This document shows, piece by piece, positions 24,501-37,900 of a stretch of DNA of 64,000 nucleotides. The notes beneath the pieces were generated by a model. It had not been told where the DNA came from, ran no database searches, and saw only the letters and a program-made list of their open reading frames with translations. Source of the stretch: Strigamia acuminata (Eukaryota; Arthropoda; Chilopoda; Geophilomorpha; Linotaeniidae); the NCBI GenBank assembly GCA_949358305.1, contig OX442316.1:12028001-12092000 (forward strand), read 5' to 3'. A program made the position numbers and the translations under genes. Positions within the stretch are counted from its first letter, which is position 1. Each line of letters starts with the position of its first letter.

Positions 24501-25439
24501 ATTAAGAAGTAAATAACACTTTGGGATTTGTCAATAATATTCAATTTATTTTACTACTCACCGATCTGAACGTGACTTTCATGTTATACAAATAACCGCC
24601 TATAAGATACAATAACTGTGAAGATTCTATTTTGTCGGAAATGGATGCCTGAAACAATATTTATGGAAGTTTTTAGTACTCTCAAAAATAGTTCGTTATA
24701 AAACAATTACAATCGACACGCGTGGAGTGCACATTTTTCCTGGGAGAAAACTCATTACAATTTGGAAATTTGTCTTTTTTCCTTCGAACGCGTCTGCTTG
24801 GCAAAAATTTAAATATAATTAAAATGTAAAATTAAAATTGTTTCTAAATACTTAACCATTTATATGTATATCGGTACATTGGCCGAACATATTGGTCCTA
24901 AGTGACGTAGGTATCAGCTGCCGAGCAATTTCCTGAAAAAATAAATTAAAATTGTTGCTTGGTCATAACAATTTATTGTTCTCACTCACGTTTTCGAACT
25001 CAATTTTGTCCAATATGTTCGATTTGTTTTCGTAATGCCACACTTTATTGAAGTCGATTTCATCTTCATCCCACATTTTAACCCAAGTGGCAAAGCAAGC
25101 CACAAAATCATATTTTACTTGGTCTTCCATCAGCTTGGCTAAATAATCATTCTCTAGTGAACACATTGCAAGTGGTGGAAACTTTAGTGATTGCACGTTG
25201 TCAATACGAATATCGACTGCGAGTGGATACGTGAAATAATAAACAATTCTTTCCGTTATCTGGTAAAAACAAAGAGAAAAACAGACGAACACAATGCAAA
25301 ACCATATTTTCCTAAATAACGTAGAATGAGCCGAATCAATCAAATCTTGGTATTCGGGTGGCAATTGAAGTTTTCGTAAATTTCTCGCAGATTCTTGTAT
25401 TAATCGACGAAGTTTTCTCTCGCTCCAAACTGAAGTCAT
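21514..25439 (-). CDS. ppk: Two-module pickpocket (DEG/ENaC) channel, copy 3, intact
   Basis: Same 11-exon structure as copy 2. Exon 1 runs from 25439 to the GTGAGT donor near 24990, the bridge exon starts near 24327 and the last exon ends at 21514. The bridge exon again runs from the CNCLQTC region through TM2 of module 1 (DLGGSLSLFMGLSLLS) into TM1 and FPSFTIC of module 2 with no stop. A TGA that seems to truncate exon 1 lies inside the 57-nt first intron, so it does not harm the spliced product. The C-terminus is 14 residues longer than in copy 2 because the AAATAA stop region reads through to ...DGEELQ. It is an apparently functional paralogue. Differences from copy 2 are mostly conservative. 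Confidence 0.83.
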
Positions 25440-26639
25440 TTTCCGGTTTCCGTACTTTGAAACTTTGAATGCACCAAACTACTGTTCCAATTAATATGGT
25501 TTTTATAATCTACACGTGTTCTTTTTATGCTGCTTTACTGTAAGAATGAATGCGAATAGCGTATAATTTCTAATTAAACTCACTCAGCTGTTTGCTATCA
25601 TTCAACTCGAAGTTTCAAGAAGGACAAACTACACTTCACTTTGATAATTAAGCGATTAGGCTGAAATTGCACTTTCCATTTGTATTCAGTGTCAGTGGAA
25701 AACGCATTCGACGATTTATGATCCAAAAATTATCATCAGCAAAAGTGCTTACACAAAATTTGTTTTTTTTATAATGTTCCAACTTCGAACTAATGTTATT
25801 TTAATAATGCACTGCACATGTACGGCATGTTCTTTTTTTATGTATCTACGTTGAAATGAATGCAAATACAATTTTTAATCAAACGTACTCAGCTAACAGC
25901 TGTCACTTCTTTGTACCATTTGAGTCCATTTTCTAAACACGCAACTCTAAGTATCAAGAAAGACATAATTCAAAGATGTATAACTATTAACAATCACCAT
26001 AATCTGACAAGCAATTTGGCTAAAATTGCATTTTTAATTTTGTTCAATACTAGGGGAAAACGCATTAGGCAGTTAATGGCCCAAAACTTATCTCCAACAA
26101 ACACGCGAATACATCATTAATTTTTTTCTTTCGTACTTTATAGAAAATAAGGCAAATTGAACGATATTTTTATCTCGGAAAGTTTCCGATATTCATAATC
26201 ATTATGGGATGCTCGAAACACAACGGAAAAATAACTACGCATTCTTCAATATTAGCTATATAACTTAAAATTTACAACACCACTTTCTAGCAACACAAAT
26301 ATTTTTTTTTAAATTTGCAGTTACAATTCGCTTAGTCCTTATCTTTAATAAGCTTAACAAACTCACATTACTACAATAAATGACACACGCGTTAAACATA
26401 AAAGTTTCCAATGACTGCGTTATTTAACTTCACTCATCTAAAGGCATATTATCTTCTACATTTCCACAAAACTAACCATTTCAAGTCATTTATCGTATTT
26501 ATATTTCAGAAGAAAACAAACTCCAAGCGGTGTGCTTATTTTTAAAGGTGACAACTAACCGAGAAATATTTTAATAATGTGGAAAAAATAATCAGGACAG
26601 AAACCTTAAGCTCAGAGCAATATTTACGGCACGGCCATT

Positions 26640-26900
26640 TTATTCCCAACCTCCTAACAGAATTTTCGTCTGGACACAAAATATGTTCGAAAACAAATGG
26701 CTTTAAATGGGGGAGTAAATGGGACGGCAGTTACAATAAGTCGTGACTAGAAGGACGACTTAATGTCATCTTCTACGACTTAAGCGATACAGTTGGAGCA
26801 CTTTAAAAATACAGAAATGTCTGTGTTTACATTTTAAGATAACCGAGACTGAGGTGATATTTCGAATTTGTTTTCTATTGCTGAAATAAATTTATTTCAG
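26640..26900 (+). pseudogene. FMO pseudogene fragment 3
   Basis: Contains the start-codon region and first-exon remnant of FMO (26680-26810), then jumps directly to an exon 6-like piece (ataaccgagactgaggtgatatttc). The middle exons are deleted. This is the most reduced of the three FMO remnants. Confidence 0.75.
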
Positions 26901-27049
26901 CTAAATAATCATTCTCTGTTTAACACACAGATATCATTAGTTTTCAAACTTTAAAATAATTCAGTTTGAATACTCAAAACTTCTGTACGCCTACACTGCT
27001 CACTTGCATGACTTTTTGAAATTTATGCCTTTAATTTTATGTAATCATC

Positions 27050-28919
27050 CAGTTGACTCAAGTGTCTATAAAAATTTCAATTTTTGGCATTAAAATGAGT
27101 TAATTACAGTCGTTTATTCAACATATAATTTTCAAAACAAAAAATCCATTATGTAGTCACGCAAATTCATGATAATAAAATAATTTCATGCGGAGTTGCA
27201 CTTTTTACTTTTTATTCAATTCGTTTACACAAAAAAATTCTTTATATGCTGTTTTTCAACTTCAAGATTACCTCCAGCAAATATCTTAATTTTGTTATTC
27301 TTTATCTCGAATTTTTCAAACTTCTGATTAGAATGATTTACTAAAATTACGTGACGAGTTTGTAAAGAATAAACTCCACTGCAAATCCCCAAAATGTCAC
27401 CGAATTTGTCGCTTACCGTGCAAAACTTGTTAAAACTGCACTGCAAATCCGCAAAATGTATCCGAATTGATCGCACACGAGCAAAACTAGCTAAATCTCC
27501 ACTGTAGATTCAATTTTACTTGACTGCCGCCGCCGAAAAACACGACACGTGGCTCCGGAGTGGTTGAATTTTTGCTTTCGCGGAAGATTATGTCGTTTTA
27601 GCGGTCGATGAACCTCGGAACGGCTAATGAACGGAAAACTCGCCATTTGTCTAGGATTGTTGCAGATTTTACATATTGCGGTTATTGTAGTGAATACCTA
27701 GATGAATGATGAATCTACTGGCCAGTAGATTTTTAAGTCATGGGAAATCATGAGTTGGAGTTTGTGCGCGTTTATACTGAGAACAAAACGTTGGAATAGA
27801 ATAGAATAGAATAGAATATATTTTAGTTACCTTGGAATAAAGAGTACGAAGTTTTTAAGCTCGAGTCGAGTCGGTGAGCGCTGTCGCTGTAGTGACTGAT
27901 ACTCGAACCAGTGTCTGATTTTACGACAAAATATTAAGAAATCAAAAAAATTATTTTTTAAACAGCAATGTTTTTAGAAAATAGACGAATCAAATAAAAT
28001 TTTATTCGGTTTAGAATTGTCGAGTTTGTCGAAATTTTACCAAAAGTGCGACCGAAAGCAAGAATCAAGTTGGACTGTGGGTAGAGAAATCGCGCGTAGT
28101 CACTCGTCATAGTCGGGCTGCTCCCGCATTGGTTGGTATTTTTAAAACTCAAATCTATGAGCATCCATCGGAAATGCATTGTCAAAATGCATTTGGATGA
28201 GTACATTTATCGAAATTAACAGTTTATTGCTGAAAAAATTAAAAATTCCTACATTTTTACTTTTTTTCATTAGAGTTTTTTACCCGCACAGTCATATTTG
28301 AATCCACCAGCGACGATTCACAACCGAAACACGACCAAACATACAAATTATTATTTTTTTTAAGGTATTAATTCTTCACATTTGAATTTCGCCACAATTT
28401 TTGTCCAACATTTTCATCATTTCTAGTGAAAATGAAATTCGTGGTTTCTAATTTCACAAGAAGGCACCTTTGGCCAACCTTGCTTACCAGGTGCTTGATC
28501 CAGTCGTCGGGGATCTTTGATATCATTGGCTAACCGGGTACTTACGGATAGGAAACCCAGCTGTGTCATTAGGCTGATCTGTAAAATAGACCATTGTTTC
28601 TTTAAATATTTATTTATTTTTATTCAAAAAAGAGATGAATTTTACATTTTCAGATCCATTCAAAATTATTATTATGCCACAATAGGAAGAGCATAAAGTA
28701 AGAAATAAAAATAAAATTTTCAGAATATTTTTCTGAGGTAATGATTTGGTATCCTCAGAATCAACTTACAATACCTTCCTCATCCATCACGTATACAGAA
28801 ATCCATACACCCTCCCAACGCATTCGTTGGTCGAAGGCGGCTATGCAAATCAACAAAACCAAAAATAAATAATTTATTCGCTTATATTTTAATTTAATAC
28901 ACAAAAATGTACCACCAAA
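27050..28919. other. Intergenic DNA between the duplication array and satellite block
   Basis: No gene is recognised. A diverged element of the satellite family (atccgaattgatcgcacacgagcaaaact) lies near 27450. There is a short GC-richer patch (about 27520-27660) and a short gaata microsatellite at 27793-27818. Short ORFs here have no family signature. Confidence 0.5.
27793..27818. repeat. (GAATA)n microsatellite
   Basis: About five tandem copies of a gaata/ataga pentamer. Confidence 0.9.
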
Positions 28920-30640
28920 TTTATCGCCCAACATGCAAAACTAGCTAAAAGACCACTGTAGTTTTAATAAATGTATCCGAACTGCAAATCCAAAAAACGT
29001 ATCCGAATTTATTGCCCACCGTGCAAAACTTGTTGAAACTGAACTGTGAGTCCAAAAAACCTGTACAAATTTATCGCCCACCATGCAAAACATGTTGAAA
29101 AAGAACTGTTGACTCAAAAAACTCATTCGAATTAATCGCCCATGCACAAATACAAGCTGAAACTTCACTGAAGATGTGAAAACGCATCCGAATTTATCGC
29201 TCAGGCACAAACACAAGCTGAAACTGCACTGAATATCTAAAAAACTAATCCGAATTAATCGCCCACGCACAAATACAAGCTGAAACTTCACTGTAGATGT
29301 GAAAACGCATCCGAATTTATCGCCCAGGCACAAACACAAGCCGAAACTGTACTGAATATCTAAAAAACTAATCCGAATTAATCGCCCACGCAGAAATACA
29401 AGCTGAAACTGGACGAAATACCTCAAAAACTCAAACCTAACCCTAACCTAACCTAAACCTTAACCTAACCCTAACCTAACTCAAACTTAACCCTAACCTA
29501 ACCTAAACCTTAACCTAACACTAACCTAACACTAACCTAACACTAACCTAACACTAACCTAACACTAACCTAACACTAACCTAACACTAACCTAACACTA
29601 ACTTAACACTAACGTAACTCACAAATACAAGCTGAAACTGGACTGAATACCTAAAAAACTCATCCGAATTTATCGCCCACGCAGAAATACAAGCTTAAAC
29701 TACTCTGAATACCTAAAAAAGTCATCCGAATTTATCGCCCACGCAGAAATAAAAGCTGAAATTGCAATGAATATCTAAAAAAGCCATCCGAATTTATCGC
29801 CCACGCACAAATACAAGCTAAAACTGGACGAAATACCTCAAAAACTCAAACCTAACCCTAACCTAACCTAAACCTTAACCTAACCCTAACCTAACTCAAA
29901 CTTAACCCTAACCTAACCTAAACCTTAACCTAACACTAACCTAACACTAACCTAACACTAACCTAACACTAACCTAACACTAACCTAACACTAACCTAAC
30001 ACTAACCTAACACTAACCTAACACTAACGTAACTCACAAATACAAGCTGAAACTGGACTGAATACCTAAAAAACTCATCCGAATTTATCGCCCACGCAGA
30101 AATACAAGCTTAAACTACTCTGAATACCTAAAAAAGTCATCCGAATTTATCGCCCACGCAGAAATAAAAGCTGAAATTGCAATGAATATCTAAAAAAGCC
30201 ATCCGAATTTATCGCCCACGCACAAATACAAGCTAAAACTGGACGGAATACCTCAAAAACTCATCCGAATTTATCGCTCATACAGAAATACAAGCTGATA
30301 TTGCACTGAATATCTAGCTGAAATTCTCACTGAAATTCATGCTGAAACTGCTCTATAGATGTGAAAACGCATCCGAATTTATCGCCCAGACATAAACACA
30401 AACTGACGAAACTGCACTGAATATCTAAAAAACACATCCTATTTGCTACTGAACTGCGAGTCAAATAAACGACTTAAACGTATCCGAATTTATCGCCCAG
30501 CGTGCAAAACTTGTTGAAACTAAACTGCAAGTCCAATAAACGTATTCGAATTTATCGCTCATGATCAAAACTGGCTTTAATCTGTACAATAAATCCAAAA
30601 AACAGATTTGAATTTATGGCAGGTGTGTTGAAACTGAGCT
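28920..30640. repeat. Satellite block, left arm (about 60-bp units)
   Basis: Many diverged units of about 55-65 bp with the core atccgaatttatcgcccac, followed by gcaaaactt or gcagaaatacaagctgaaact. The block includes two near-identical segments offset by 415 bp (starting 29431 and 29846). The same units occur in reverse orientation at 62061-63830. ORFs crossing this block are by-products of the repeats. Confidence 0.85.
29431..30030. repeat. CCTAA-rich minisatellite, two blocks
   Basis: Two runs (29431-29615 and 29846-30030) of cctaaccctaacctaac / cctaacactaa. They are telomere-like in composition but mostly a period of about 11 (CCTAACACTAA), embedded within the 415-bp duplicated satellite segment. 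Confidence 0.85.
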
Positions 30641-31450
30641 GTGTGTTAATATAACAATACCGTATTGCATTGCTTCCATGGGCGATAAATGGGGTCCTTT
30701 CTAAAGTATAATCATCACTCACAAGTCCTAATTAATAGCAATTTGAAAACTTAGATGGCGCCACTGTTTACCTATTGCAAACTGTCTCTGGTCGCTCCTG
30801 CCATCTAGAGGCGACTGAACGAAACAATACCGTATTGAATACGGCCACACATTGCTTATCATCAAACACAGGCGATTTACGTAAAATCTTCATTTTTACT
30901 CGCTGATTGGCCCCACCGATTAAAGACAATTTTTAGAACGATGTTTCTACATTTGAAGCAATTAACTGTATTCAATTTTTCTTTAAATTAAATTTTTGCT
31001 CGTTATTCTCTCGACTTTTGGTTTCGCCAGCTTATGTGTTGCGGAATATTTGTACAAATTGTTTGTGTATTCCTCAATTATCATTGAAATATTTTTTGTT
31101 CAAAATAAATAAAATCAAAATCAATGTAAACTCATTATTTTTATATTTTATTCATGAATACCCAGCTCTTTAAGCATTTCCATCTTCCTTTTAAAATATT
31201 CTCTGCTTTTTCCCCGCTCTTTTCCTTCTGTTTTGTGATTCAACCACGACCACTGTGTTCGTGATTCAACGATCCTGTTCCAAATGATTATTTCACTTTT
31301 ATGCCTGCAATTTATTCAAAAAAAATTTAATTAACAATCAATTTTTAAATCATTAATTCATTTTTTCCTTCTTTCCATCTTGTCGATGGTTTGGCCAAAT
31401 TTAGCTTTAACCTAAAATCACCCATTGCAGAACTCAACCTTTTGCACGAT
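30641..31450. repeat. Non-satellite core of the repeat family, left copy
   Basis: A unique-looking core running from an ataccgtattgcattgcttcc motif to the ttggccaaatttagctttaa motif. Its reverse complement is present at 58601-59164 plus 61813-62060, where it is split by a 2.6 kb element. Together with the flanking satellite units it defines a repeat family several kilobases long. Confidence 0.8.
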
Positions 31451-31579
31451 ATTATTTTTATCTCTGATTTTGTTTCCAATTTTTATCATTCCTTTGAGAT
31501 GCATTCTTTAATATTTGTAAATGGTTATGACTTACACAATCACAGTACTAACAAAATAATACGGAGTATTTTTTAATAA

Positions 31580-31982
31580 CAAGGTCACATTATTAAAAAA
31601 TGACACACGTTAAACTTTCGCTCTACTTTTCCTGCATTGCCAGAAGCGAACAAAACTTGTGACGTTTCAACTTCGTGCATGTTCTAGTTGTAAACATAAA
31701 AAGTTTCAGTAGCTACATAAAGAGCTGCACTCACCTAAAGGCTGATTATATTTCCACAAAAATATCAATTTCAAGTCATTTACGTTATTTATATTTCACC
31801 ACAACAAAAAGCAGCAGAAAACATAACTCTAAAGTGTTCATCTTTAAAGGTATCAACTAATAACGAAATGACCTGGAAAAATTAATCAGTACATGAACTT
31901 TGGGCTCAGATCACTATCAGTACCGCACGACTGCTTACATCTTTAACCTCCCGACAGATATTTATTTGACACCGAACAAAAA
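31580..31982 (+). promoter_or_regulatory. FMO 5' flank, conserved in the duplicated remnants
   Basis: The sequence before the FMO start codon is matched in the three dead FMO copies (for example about 19780-20080 and about 26370-26680), including a stretch around tcaagtcattta and atttatatttcaccacaacaaa. It must contain the FMO leader and proximal promoter. No individual element is certain. Confidence 0.5.
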
Positions 31983-34009
31983 ATGTGTTCGAAAACAATT
32001 TGCGTTATAGGAGCCGGAGTGAGTGGATTAGTTGCAGTTAAATCGTGTCTAGAAGAAGGACTAAATGTCGTCTGCTACGACATGTGCGGTTCAGTTGGAG
32101 GACTTTGGAAATACAGGTAAATCCACAGAAAGAAAATTTTGCACAAGTTTTAGATAAAATGTATTGAAAAATATAAATTAATGTTAGACCCGAAGTCATC
32201 GATGGCATTGGTTCGGTGATGAAATCCACCGTATTAAACACCAGCAAAGAAATGACGTGTTATAGCGATTTTCCACCTCCGAAGCATTATCCTAATTACA
32301 TGCATCATTCACTTTTTTGGCGTTATTTGGAGAATTACGCCGTCAATTTTCGTCTCTTACCTCACATTCATTTGAATACCGAAGTTCTCAAAGTCGAGAA
32401 AAATGAAGACTACTTGACAACGGGAAAATGGAAAATTACTATTAAAGAAAAGGTTGTTTATAAATTCTCCAATTGAATATATAAAACTTAATCGATTGAT
32501 CACTTGCCGTGTTTTCCATTTGCAGGCGAGTGAACCGAAAGAAGTAATATACGATGGAGTCATGTTATGTTCAGGACATCATGCTTATCGTAATCAACCT
32601 CGATTCCCGGGTTTGGACAATTTCCGGGGTAAAAAACTCCATGCGCATCAATATCGACAAGAAGACGATTATCGAGATAAACGTGTTTTGGTTGTTGGAT
32701 TTGGAAATTCCGCTTCAGATATTGCTGTGGAGTTAAGTAGAGTAGCTAAAGAGGTACATTAAAATTATTTTTTTAGAGCAAAAAATGAATAAATTTAAAT
32801 TTAAATCGTTTCAAGGTTTATTTGAGTACCCGAAGAGGTGTTTGGCTCTTAAGCAGAATGGCGGAAGGTGGTTTACCAACCGACATCAAATTCAGGACTC
32901 GATTTATTAATTACGGAATTCATTATTTGGCCCCGCAAATAACAAATTTTATCGCCGAATTCAAAGTACAATGACGCCATTTTCTTCATTTAAAATTATG
33001 CTAAATTAATCTTAGATGTTCTACTTGTCGTAAAAGGCTAACTTCAGATTCAACCACACCGTGTATGGCATCAAACCGAGGCATCGATTTTTCAGTCAGC
33101 ATCCAACCGTAAACGATGAGCTTCCAACACGCATTCTTACAGGTTTTCTCACTATCAAAGATGACGTACATAAGTGAGTGTAAATTTTACATCAAAATTG
33201 TTAACTTTATTAGCACCTTTTGTGTTTATATTTTAAGATTTACCGAGACTGGGGTGATATTTTCTGACGATTGTGAATCGGTTTGTAATATCGACGCCGT
33301 CATTTTCGCGACTGGATATCGGATTTTCTTTCCATTCCTGGAAGAAAACGTTATAGAGCAAACAAACAATCAAGTCAACCTTTATAAAAACGTCTTCCCT
33401 CCACAATTACCTCATCCAACGTTATCAGTGATCGGCCTAGTGCAGTCGCTCAGTGGATTGCCACCGCTGTCTGAACTCCAGTCGCGATGGGTTTCTCGCG
33501 TTTTCAAGGTTCTAAATCGATATTTTAAAATTAGTACAAAAAAAATTGAAACACTTTTTATGTAGGGTACTTGCCATTTACCCGCGCAAAGTACAATGGT
33601 GGACGATATCGAAAGAAAACGGTGGGAAATCAGTCAGCAATATTTCAGTTCGGAGCGCCATACGGTGCAAGTTGATTCCATTTGGTATCAAGACGAAATC
33701 GCACGTTTGATTGCGGTCAAACCAGATTTTCGTTACATGCTTTTATCCGATCCTGAATTATTTTACTCCTGTTTCTTTGGTCCCATGCTGCCTTACACAT
33801 ACAGATTGACAGGTCCAGGTAAATGGAAAGGGGCTAGAGATGCCATTTTAACAGCTAAACAGCGTATTCTCGCGCCTTTGAAAACCAGAAATGTTGCGGA
33901 CCAAACACCTGCAACTTCGGTTCTTGACAATTTATTTATATGCCCCGTTTCATTGATAAGTTTAGCTGTAATAATCACAGCAATAATTTTAGTCTTTTAT
34001 CAAATGTAA
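31983..34009 (+). CDS. Flavin-containing monooxygenase
   Basis: Seven exons join in phase: 31983-32116, 32188-32452, 32526-32753, 32816-32965, 33037-33173, 33238-33508 and 33566-34009, giving 542 residues, close to the 530-560 usual for vertebrate-type FMOs. FMOs oxygenate nucleophilic N or S atoms using FAD, NADPH and O2, usually at the ER. Visible motifs are the N-terminal FAD site GAGVSG, an FRGKKLHAHQYR stretch fitting the FMO-identifying FxGxxxHxxxYK/R pattern, the NADPH site GFGNSAS, an ATGY motif, a C-terminal TGPGKWKGAR block typical of FMO1-5-like proteins, and a hydrophobic tail anchor. It is the only intact FMO here. Three decayed partial copies lie in the tandem array to the left. 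The substrate cannot be told from sequence. Confidence 0.92.
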
Positions 34010-34978
34010 ACAATATAGTCCTTGGGATTGGGGCATTTGAATTTATAGAAATTTACTTTTTTGTTCAGTTTATTATCAAACTCTGTCTATTACATCACTT
34101 TAAAATGGCTTTTTTTTCACACTACATTATTGTATGTCACGACCCAAATGGTAGGCGTTACACATTAATAAATCGTATTATTCACTATTTTCCCATTTGT
34201 GTTTAAAAACCTGTCAAACTTGTAATCATTACGAACTCAGTACATATGATTACGTGAGTAATTACACTTCAAATATTCAAAATGGAACAGAAACATTGTG
34301 AACTAAAAACGAGTCGCTGAAATTGAAATTACTTTCGATACAAAAGATTGTCGAATTAATATTGCATTGCTACAATAATTATGGCTTGTAAAATACGGCA
34401 TTTTATTACATAATCTAGATACAAGTAAATTTGTAATTATTGTTGTGATGAATACTAATAATAATAACTCGTCAGCCAGCTGGCCTCTTATACTTATACA
34501 TGATTGGACGAAGAAATCTCACGCCTCGCACTTAAACCAGTGCAAATACCTACATAACATTTGCAAATAAAATTCAGCAAATCTACTCAAACAAAAATTA
34601 TATATAAAATATTGACATTATATTAAATTAAAATTTGTAAAAATAATTTAATTTGATATAATATTGTTTATAAATTTACAAAATTTACCTGTCATTTTAA
34701 AATAGTCTTTAAATGATATGTTCAATTATTTGCTTTGTTTTCATCATCCCCAGTAATAAAACCACAATTATATTACAATTTCTTGCAGAAAATAATACTT
34801 TTAGTAGTTAATTGGCTAACAAAACTAATATTTCTTATCATACATAATATGTATGTCAAAAAACGTACGTTTCCAAGTGTTTCTCATCTATAAATGTTAA
34901 TATATTACTGAAAAATTTAATGTCTATAATTTAAAATGTAAATAATTATAATTTGTCAATCATTCTACTATAACAAAA
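34010..34978. other. Convergent 3' intergenic region
   Basis: AT-rich DNA between the 3' ends of FMO (+) and the adaptor gene (-). I see several aataaa-like signals and no gene. Confidence 0.6.
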
Positions 34979-37900
34979 TCATTTTTCACCTGCTTCGCAT
35001 TCGTATTCACCTATTCTGCTGTTTTTCTTCTTCGCCTTATTCACCACCGCGTATTGCGGTTCTATAATATGTTCGCCGTCATTATGATAAAGTTGAGCAA
35101 CATGATGTTCCACGTCGTTAGAGCTTTTGGATATGTCCTCTTGTAAACTCGTCACGCTCCCACTCGCTTCGTCCGACAACATTTCCATCATCGGACTCAA
35201 GTCCCAGCTTTCCCTCGCTTTATAATTCGACCCCCGGTCCGAATTATCCAGCTTAAAATTCACTTGTTCGTACGACGGATCGCTAAATTCGTCCTCGCCG
35301 TCGTCGTACGGCGATCCGAGCCGCTCGTAACTAAAATCCTTATCCTTGTCATCGTAATTTATCGTTTCGTAAACGTCCTCCAATTGTGCGTTGCCGGATA
35401 TTCCCGTCGTTCCGTTTATCTTGATCATCTCGTACCCGGGTTCCTGCTCGCCCTCCAACGTTTTTGATCTGATTTGTTCGTAACCAGGTTCGCTGCCACT
35501 ACCGAAATCCGACATCTGCCGCCGTCCGATCTCCTCGTAATCGGGATCCATTTCCCGATTACTACACAAAACGTTGTGGTTAACGGTTTCGTAGCCCGGG
35601 TCCAATTGGCGCGCATCTTGTTGGATCGACGGGTTTGAATTTCGATCCAAATTCCGCGCTTCGACCACCGTTTCGTAACCGGGCTGCGCATCGAACGATT
35701 CCGACAGAAAAAGATCATCGACGCCGTTAACATCAAGCGCCCCGTCGTGGATCCTTTCGTAAACGGGATCGTCGAATGGACTTCCCGATGAACCCGAATG
35801 AGTCGAGTTTTCAACCAATTCCTGTACACTTTCGTAACCCGGATCAGGTTTAACACTAACGTTTACTATTTGTGCATTTTCTAACTGATCGGTGACCAAA
35901 TCATTCCCAACCCCCGACTTGGGTCGCTGATTAACCTCTATGGAAGACGTCGATGGCAACTCGGGTAACGGCGCACTGTGAGGAAACAGCGGAACTTTCG
36001 AAACGCTCAACAGCGACGTGCTTGTGCTGTCGTTAACGAGGCTCATGTGTTTATGTTTGAGTACTTTAGCGTACATTTCCTCAATCGATTGCTGATCAAC
36101 CACGTGAATTGTGCGTCGATTGTACGCTTTTGGCTTGTTAACCGTCGAATAAAGATCACTGGTGTCGGACAGTGGCGACGACACTGCGGCACTCGAAGCA
36201 TAAGGTGACGGGTGCCTCGAGTCACCATCCGAGGACAGCATCCCTGTATTACTAGCCGAACTTGATGCCGAAGCTGCAAATTTACAAAAAAAAAATTATA
36301 AAACATTCATACAAATTTGAATAATTGATTGATTACTTGATTTTTTCGATTTAACACTAGCAATTGAACGCAGACTCTCTACCGGAGGTGGTACCGGCGG
36401 TAACTCCCTGGTCGCTTCACGAAGATCGATGCTGGCATATGCGGTGGTTCCGTTCCCCGACGACTGTTCCCGTATTTCGTCGTACGTTTGTTCTAGATCA
36501 TCATCTGATACAACCATGTAGTATGATTCCTGTCTTTCCTGTTGCAAATTTCGCTCCAAATTCGATCTCAGGTTTGCAAGTGGTTCCCGCACACTAATGC
36601 TTGTATAACGAATGTCTTGTCCGTCACCTGCGATCAAATTCAATTTTTTTTTTTTAAAAATCGAGCGACGGATATTGAAATTCGTTACCAGAGTCTTGTG
36701 ATGTGTTGTATACTAAATCAGGTACAATTGGAGGCTGGGATATCGGTCTCTGCTGCACAACGGGTTGCCGTAAAGGGCTGTCGATCGGCGACGTAACGTA
36801 AGGTATCTCGGTAGCCGACACTCTCCCCGTTACGGCATTTGCTGCGGTCAAATGTGACGCAGAAGTCGATGGTTGACCCAACGCCTCTTCGGCGTCAAGT
36901 TGTTGGTCGAATTTTTTTTCAGGTACTGGAGGGGGCGGTTCGTACGGATTTCCACGTTGATCCCAATCGCTATAATAAATAGACACAATTTTATTAGTCA
37001 AAATTAATTTAAAAAAAAAAAAAAACAATTTATTTTACCCTTTTCCTGCATCTTTTGCATAAATTAATGGGTCGTCGTAATTCTCGGTGTCGGTGTCCCT
37101 TTCTTCGGATGTTTGACCTTTGACCCTTGCGTAAGGGTTCTCTTTTTTCACTTTATCATATCGATGATGAACTTGTGAGTACAGATTGTCGCTTTCAGAA
37201 TCACCAGAAGAGACGGTTGGATTAACGACCTTACTCTTCGGTAATTCAGGTACAGTTTCTATTGTTGTTGTTGGTGGTGTTGCTGTTGCTGTTGTTGACA
37301 ATGGTCTTGGTCGAGGGGCATCAACAGGTGTGTCTGCTGATTCGGTGTTGCTATCATCACGTTCCTGGTCAATTCTCTGCCTGTTGGACGATTCTACTGT
37401 AGCGTACAATTCGGAACCGCTGTCAACAGTTTGTAAGTCGACTGCAGTTGATTCACTGTTGCCGCCATCATCGTCCGGTTTTAGGCTCGAATTTACGGGA
37501 ATTTCAGGCAATTTTCGTAGCAGTGTTGGAACTCTGGAGTTGAATTGTAATAAATTTTGCTCTTTAAATGTTTGATTGAGAAACTCACTTAATTTTAGCA
37601 TTTTCTAACGGATCGTTTACGTGATTCGAAACACGAAGATGGCCATTTCCTTGATTTGTAGTTGCATTTATTTCCCGCTGAAATAAATTGAAGCTTTTTA
37701 AATCCTTAGAAATTGATTACTAAACGTTAGGAGGGTCAATTTCTTAAAAAATTACAAATGAAAACAAATAACATCACTTCCTATCGCATAAAATCCATTT
37801 TTCTTCTAATTTTTCATCAAATTATAAATCAAAATCAAAAAAAACAAAAAATAACTAAATTCCATTCAATGACCCGAAGGATTCTCAGCTAAAATTTTGA

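Larger units (their letters stand above)
21247..27049. repeat. Segmental duplication unit 3 (ppk copy 3 + FMO fragment)
   Basis: A 5.8 kb unit collinear with units 1 and 2. Similarity stops near gtaatcatccagt at about 27049, after which satellite-rich sequence begins. Confidence 0.85.

Noticed and set aside
24963-25439. Premature stop making pickpocket copy 3 a pseudogene
   Set aside because: The TGA lies within the 57-nt GTGAGT...CAG intron. The spliced frame remains open to the end.
28920-30640. CRISPR-like array of regularly spaced repeats
   Set aside because: Units vary in length and sequence, 'spacers' are themselves repeated, and the context is a eukaryotic genome. This is satellite DNA.
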